Source: Chondrosia reniformis
Lineage: Eukaryota; Porifera; Demospongiae; Chondrillida; Chondrillidae
Assembly: GCA_947172415.1 (NCBI GenBank)
Contig: OX359195.1
Coordinates: 1,240,001-1,304,000 of the forward strand
Direction of reading: 5' to 3'
Length of the DNA stretch: 64,000 bases
Shown here: positions 59,546 to 64,000 of the stretch, piece by piece
Position numbering within the stretch: the stretch's first letter is position 1
Layout: each line of letters opens with the position of its first letter
The notes under the pieces: generated by a model
Database searches by the model: none
What the model was told of the DNA's origin: nothing
What the model saw: the letters and a program-made list of their open reading frames with translations, nothing else
Position numbers and translations under genes: made by a program

Positions 59546-61238
59546 ACTAGGACTAGAACGGAACTTGGACATTGAGTACATGAACTACCGAGAAAGGTTA
59601 GTTTCTGTTATTAGTGAGGAGACTGAGGTGTTAGCGTTAGACAGAAAAGTGGGTTTACAGGTCCAGAAATAGCGATAAGGCAAATGGGGTAATGTCTCAG
59701 ACATTGTTACTTTTATAGTGACTTATCTTCTCTACAGGGATCACGCTGCGTGGTCCAAGTCTGCGAGCACATCAACAGCATCAAAGTTGAATTTACCTGA
59801 CTACATTCGCAAAGACTTTACACTTCACGACCGTGACTTCGAGGCTGCATTGAACGGACGAGACAAGCAATATTACAATCTCTGTACCCTTTGTGAAAGT
59901 GCTGGGGTCCCTTTGACAGGTGAAGATGGGCAAGATGCGTCTCGTTTCATTAAACACTGCACTGGTTTACGTGAATACAATTGTCATTCTGACAAAATTG
60001 TTAAGCAGTGGGAGGCTTTGCCAGATTTATTTTGTACTACAAAACAAAGACCTGATATATGGATCTTGGAGGGGGAAGACAGAGGAAATGTTGTCATACT
60101 CGTTGCCGAAGTACACTCAGGGAAAGGACCCAAAGGGTATAGAGAAACATTAAATAAAGAGGTCATTGGACTTATGACACAGCTGCGTATGCTGCGATAC
60201 CAGTACAACATTAATCAAGTGGTTGGGTTTGTACTTCCTAAGAGCAGTGAGCCCTTTTTTGTCACAAAGGTGACTGTACGGTTTGAGGCACTCTCCTTTT
60301 ACTATGCATTCGAAAGGTTATCATCTTGGAAAGAAGTGAAAGCAAGTGTTAAGGCGGGGTATCAAGCCAACAAGGATGCTATTGGTCGACTTGGACCCTC
60401 TCTCAATCATATTCTTGCATATCCCATCAAACTAACAGAAGCAGAGCTTGGTGAACTTGGGAGAAAATTTAAGCTTAAGGAAGGAGTCACAATGGAACAA
60501 CTACAATCCTGGAACTCCTTCATCTTGCATGCTGATATTGGAAAAATCTACAAATTCTGGCTTAATAAGGAAAATTATACAAACACTGCTTTGTTTACCT
60601 TAAAATTGCAACACGAGAAACCAAGAATAGATCGTCTGCTTTTGCATGAACAGGAACTTCCTGTTTTCAACCTCAAAATTCCATTCCTTCAATTTCCTGC
60701 AGCAATTCCGCCACTCAGCGCTAGTGAGGCCCGAAAGTGTCTTGTAGCCTTGTTGAGGAGTACCAAAGAGGCAATTGATCAGCTTCATAGCTTTAATTAT
60801 GCACACTTGGATATTTGCTTACCAAACATTTGTTTCAGGAATGATGGAGAAAAAGTATATGCAGTGTTGATTGATTTTGAACGTGTTACAAACAATATAG
60901 GGTCGGATGAAATTCCAAAATATCATAGCTGTTTGTACCGTTTTTTGGAGGGTTGCTTGACTTGTGGACAGTGCGACTTTATGCAGCTAGGCTGGATGGC
61001 AGTGTGGATACTCCATTTCAACGATGCGCTTGCTGGCTATGATCCACACAATCTGGATACTGCATGGGAGAAAGGTCGTATTCCATCAAACACCAAAGAA
61101 GACCCATTTATAAAAGAGCTAGTGCAATATGGAAATTTTCTTGACCAGCATCTTGGCAACAGCGAAGTATTCAGAGACAGCCAACAATCCCTTGAAGAAG
61201 TACTGAAGATACGTACAATAAGCAGGCAGTCAGTTTGA
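59523..61238 (+). CDS. KIN2: kinase-like protein, second copy
   Basis: Exons 59523-59596 and 59738-61238, 524 aa. Motifs as in KIN1: RPDIWILEG, LVAEVHSGKG, YAHLDICLPNICF, VLIDFERV. It is 12 nt shorter than KIN1 around FTLKLQHE. Differences from KIN1 cluster between about residues 255 and 320. Both reading frames are intact, which suggests selection. Follows FNBP4-C on the same strand by about 640 bp. Confidence 0.72.
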
Positions 61239-61573
61239 ACTTACTTTACAAAAAGATAACTGTTGACTTTATTAAGCTCACATGAACTCTCTCAAAATTG
61301 AAACAAACACAACATCTCTATATACATTGTAAATTTGAGTCTCTCTAAGAATGAAATGTTTACAAATGATTCAGAATTGCATCACTAACATTTATAAATC
61401 ATATAAATTTGAGTTTTTTTTAACTATACAACTACACTGTTTAGTTTCCATGACAACAACAGATTTCAGTTGAGATATATTCTTCTGTAACCTGTAGATC
61501 ATACTCCATCTAGTTATAGACAATGAATCAGTAACACCATGTACATGTACTAGTTTCAATTTCACACACCTAC

Positions 61574-61825
61574 CTCAGCAAGGTCTTCTGCATGGTGGTT
61601 GATGAAGACCCTTCTATTCTTTAATCTTTTCAAGCAAAGTCCTAGAGAATGGAAGCATCTTCAACAAACAAACATACCAACTTTCTATTCCTATAAACAC
61701 ATACAATGATATATACAATACATAATCTCATGATGTGAAAATTCACTTTCCATCATATATAGGTCCATGTGATATCCCATAGGGAGTGTAAGAGACAGTG
61801 GTGCCATTAATGGACACTTTGGAAG
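61574..61825 (-). pseudogene. Unidentified two-exon fragment, copy 2
   Basis: Exon 61825-61747 (SKVSINGTTVSYTPYGISHG) and exon 61641-61574 (LCLKRLKNRRVFINHHAEDL). Here the second exon is open but the first has a 4-bp insertion near its end, the reverse of copy 1. Protein unknown. Confidence 0.45.
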
Positions 61826-61909
61826 CTGTAAACGGACATTAATATCATACGTACGTACATATGTACGTATGTATATTACTATATACACTGCATTATTTAA
61901 GGTTGTCGT

Positions 61910-62500
61910 GAATTGTGACAAGTAAGGTTATAGAAGATCAGTCTCACCTTAGTTAGATCTATGTATCTGACAGCCATGCCATTTTAAGGCAGATTGGGGG
62001 CATTAACAACCAAACTGTTGTATATATTCAACCAATCACATGCTTACCAGCATGGCAATCCATACAAAACAATCTCATAAGATTTTTTTTTAAAAGGTAA
62101 AACATTTAAGTTGGAATTTGCAAAATATTGAATGTCATTGTAATAATGCAACAACTTATTAAGCAGAAAATGACACTGATAACAGGGTTTAACTCACCCC
62201 TAGTAACTGTATAGTTAAACAGTTGACGAGTATATGGTATTATTCATTCTTTGTATAATTAATTATATGTATTACCATCATCGATGACGAAATAGTGTAC
62301 GGCTAATTTACTATAGAATACGGAAGTTATATTCATTTGGCGTTCCACGCCGGCCAAGGCTTGGACGAAACCTTGTAAGTGTCTTCTATATTTATATTAC
62401 AAACTAAACTAACTATATATGCTGTTATTTGCGTACAACAGGTGCCGTTGTCATAACGTGAATGCCTCGTAAAGCTACATACATGATTGACGTACATGAT
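61910..62500. other. Unique stretch before FNBP4-D, possible small exons
   Basis: A possible exon ends near 62371 on the plus strand (acceptor CTATAG, YGSYIHLAFHAGQGLDET, donor GTAAGT) and a second could start after CAACAG near 62442 (CRCHNVNAS, stop). Weak support; nothing else seen. Confidence 0.25.
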
Positions 62501-62504
62501 TGAC

Positions 62505-64000
62505 GTACATGATTGTATCCGTGGTTACCTAGCAACGGCCACCTCTACAAGTTGCCTCAAAGACCAGTAGTGTCCTTTGAAACATTTGAAATATTTCGAA
62601 TTCCTCATGAAGATGCTTGGATGAAAGTGTGGTTATGTCTTGTGAGCGTACATAAATTTAGGTAGTACTAGAGGGTCACAAAGAGATGGAGAATCCATAA
62701 ATGTGTTTCTCTCACTCTACCAGACTCTGATTTTAAACATGAGAACACTTGTGGTTAAAGTATCTAGTTAATGTCTGGCAGCTTTCCCATAATCTAATTG
62801 GATTGCAACCCTGCCCCCATTGCTGTACAGCTATTATCATTCAATCACACGCATCCAGTATTAAAAAACTCATCAAGGAGGGAACTGAGTTTCCACGTAA
62901 TATTGAAGGAAGTATGGAAGCTAATGTTTTATTGTATTGGAGGTAGAGTATCTAGATTGGCTATCCTTACCTCTAGGTTGTACAATTTAAGAATGGTATT
63001 TAGCTTAGGGCAAATGTCTCCCAAACTGCACCCCTTTATATTTTTAGGGAAAAATACAATACTGTATGTTTGAGGTGGCAATCTAGTTAAGTTATTTTAG
63101 TACATCATTATGATTGTTGTGGTTCCAATCACTTGGACCATCTTGTTTGGAATAATAATTTCCAGCCATCTTGTTTACTTTTGCCTGCTTTATGACCACC
63201 TGATTGAGCAATTGTTCAATGAATGAAATAAAGAAATGATTCTTTTCATGTTTCTTCTCCTCAGGCTATCAGCACACTGGAGTCTGACAATGCTCCGCCC
63301 TCCTCTCCAGTCAGGAAGACCTCTGACGACAAGAGGGAGGAGAGGGAGGAGAGGGAGGAGAAGGACCACGTGAGAACTGAAGGAGAACCTACTGAAAACA
63401 TTCCTGTTAATTCCAACCAAATGGAGGAATCCTCAAGGTACATATACGTATATTATCAAAAATATTGTAATTTAGCAGGACCTGCTCAAAAATCCTTTTT
63501 AAAATAATAATATGTCTGTTTGTGTGTCTGTCTGTCTGTCTATCTATCTATTAGTTCTTACATCTCATAACGAAATTGGCAGTTTTCTTGTAACTTAATT
63601 TTTGTAGTCATGATGACTTTAAAACAGACGATCAATCACAAAGTACAGAAATTGTGTGTGCTTATCTTTTAGAAAAATAGTTGTGGTTGTCTTATTTTAA
63701 CTGTATGCATGTACGTATGTGTAGTTGCAATCAGTTAGTAGTAATTCATGTAAGAATCGTGAAATATGCTGATTCACTAAACAAAGAAAGTTACTGAAAA
63801 AAGTCTTGAAAAGAGCATACTCACATAATATCAGTTATTAAAGTAGTTGTAGTTGGTATATATCCAAGATGAATATTAATATATCTTTGGAAAGGATCAT
63901 CTTTCGACTTGTAGAGCGTCTAAAATGACTGAAAAAGACCCTCGGGGTCGAAACGTCTGACAGAAAGAAGAAACAAGAAAAACTGCGTCTTTAGACGCTC
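62505..64000 (+). CDS. FNBP4: FNBP4-D: partial copy, continues past window
   Basis: Joins FNBP4 intron 1 sequence at about 62505 (match to copy A from about 10300) and includes the second exon 63265-63437 (AISTLESDNAPPSSPVRKTS ... MEESS). That exon carries a 9-bp in-frame addition (REE) relative to A and C. The first exon is absent upstream, as in copy B; downstream exons lie outside. Whether it is a gene or pseudogene cannot be told here. Confidence 0.7.
63912..64000. repeat. Terminal inverted segment with hammerhead-like core
   Basis: GAGCGTCTAAA near 63915 is complemented by TTTAGACGCTC at 63990-64000. Between them lies ACTGAAAAAGACCC, a GACCC/GGGTC stem and GAAACGTC. Probably the end of a retroelement insertion cut by the window. 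Confidence 0.45.

Noticed and set aside
1-64000. tRNA, rRNA genes and bacterial-type operons
   Set aside because: No cloverleaf with A/B boxes or rRNA sequence was noticed on either strand, and the gene structure is eukaryotic.

Overview
The window is animal nuclear DNA: AT-rich, intron-rich, with GT-AG splice sites, a mix of mobile-element debris and several rounds of local duplication. The gene content (NACHT-LRR receptors with CARD-like N-termini, WW-domain FNBP4 and a Myt1-type kinase) fits an early-branching metazoan. A demosponge such as Amphimedon, whose NLR repertoire is expanded, is my best guess. That is inference; no sequence here names the species. Exon boundaries below were set by hand from splice motifs and codon phase.

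Layout from left to right. NLR1 (minus strand) runs off the left edge and ends upstream in a promoter block at about 5.67-6.1 kb. FNBP4-A (plus) covers 6.8-14.9 kb and converges on NLR2 (minus, 15.36-23.05 kb), which reads as an intact 14-exon gene. A Myt1-like kinase fragment (minus, 24.4-27.05 kb) lies downstream of a decayed NLR first exon and an NLR-type promoter (27.1-27.7 kb). Next come a 3' scrap of FNBP4 (29.5-29.7 kb), a two-exon kinase-like gene KIN1 (30.33-32.06 kb), and a broken FNBP4-B (32.76-36.72 kb). FNBP4-B converges on NLR3 (minus, 37.32-44.77 kb, intact reading frame). The NLR3 promoter is split by a 3.16-kb DNA transposon (45.24-48.40 kb) that carries a spliced passenger gene. 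FNBP4-C (plus, 49.3-58.9 kb, the most complete copy), KIN2 (59.5-61.2 kb) and the start of FNBP4-D (from about 62.5 kb) fill the rest.

The locus is built from repeated modules: an NLR on the minus strand back to back with an FNBP4 on the plus strand, and KIN genes between FNBP4 copies. Four copies of the NLR upstream block survive. Each keeps a perfect kappaB-type site (GGGGATTCCCC) and, about 200-225 bp further upstream of the NLR, a 10-bp GTCACGTGAC palindrome identical to the CLEAR/M-box motif. The NLR copies differ mainly in which CARD-like exon they carry and in the predicted LRR beta-strand positions, as expected of immune receptors under diversifying selection. FNBP4 copies differ by minisatellites that sit exactly on splice sites, and by clear pseudogene lesions in copy B.
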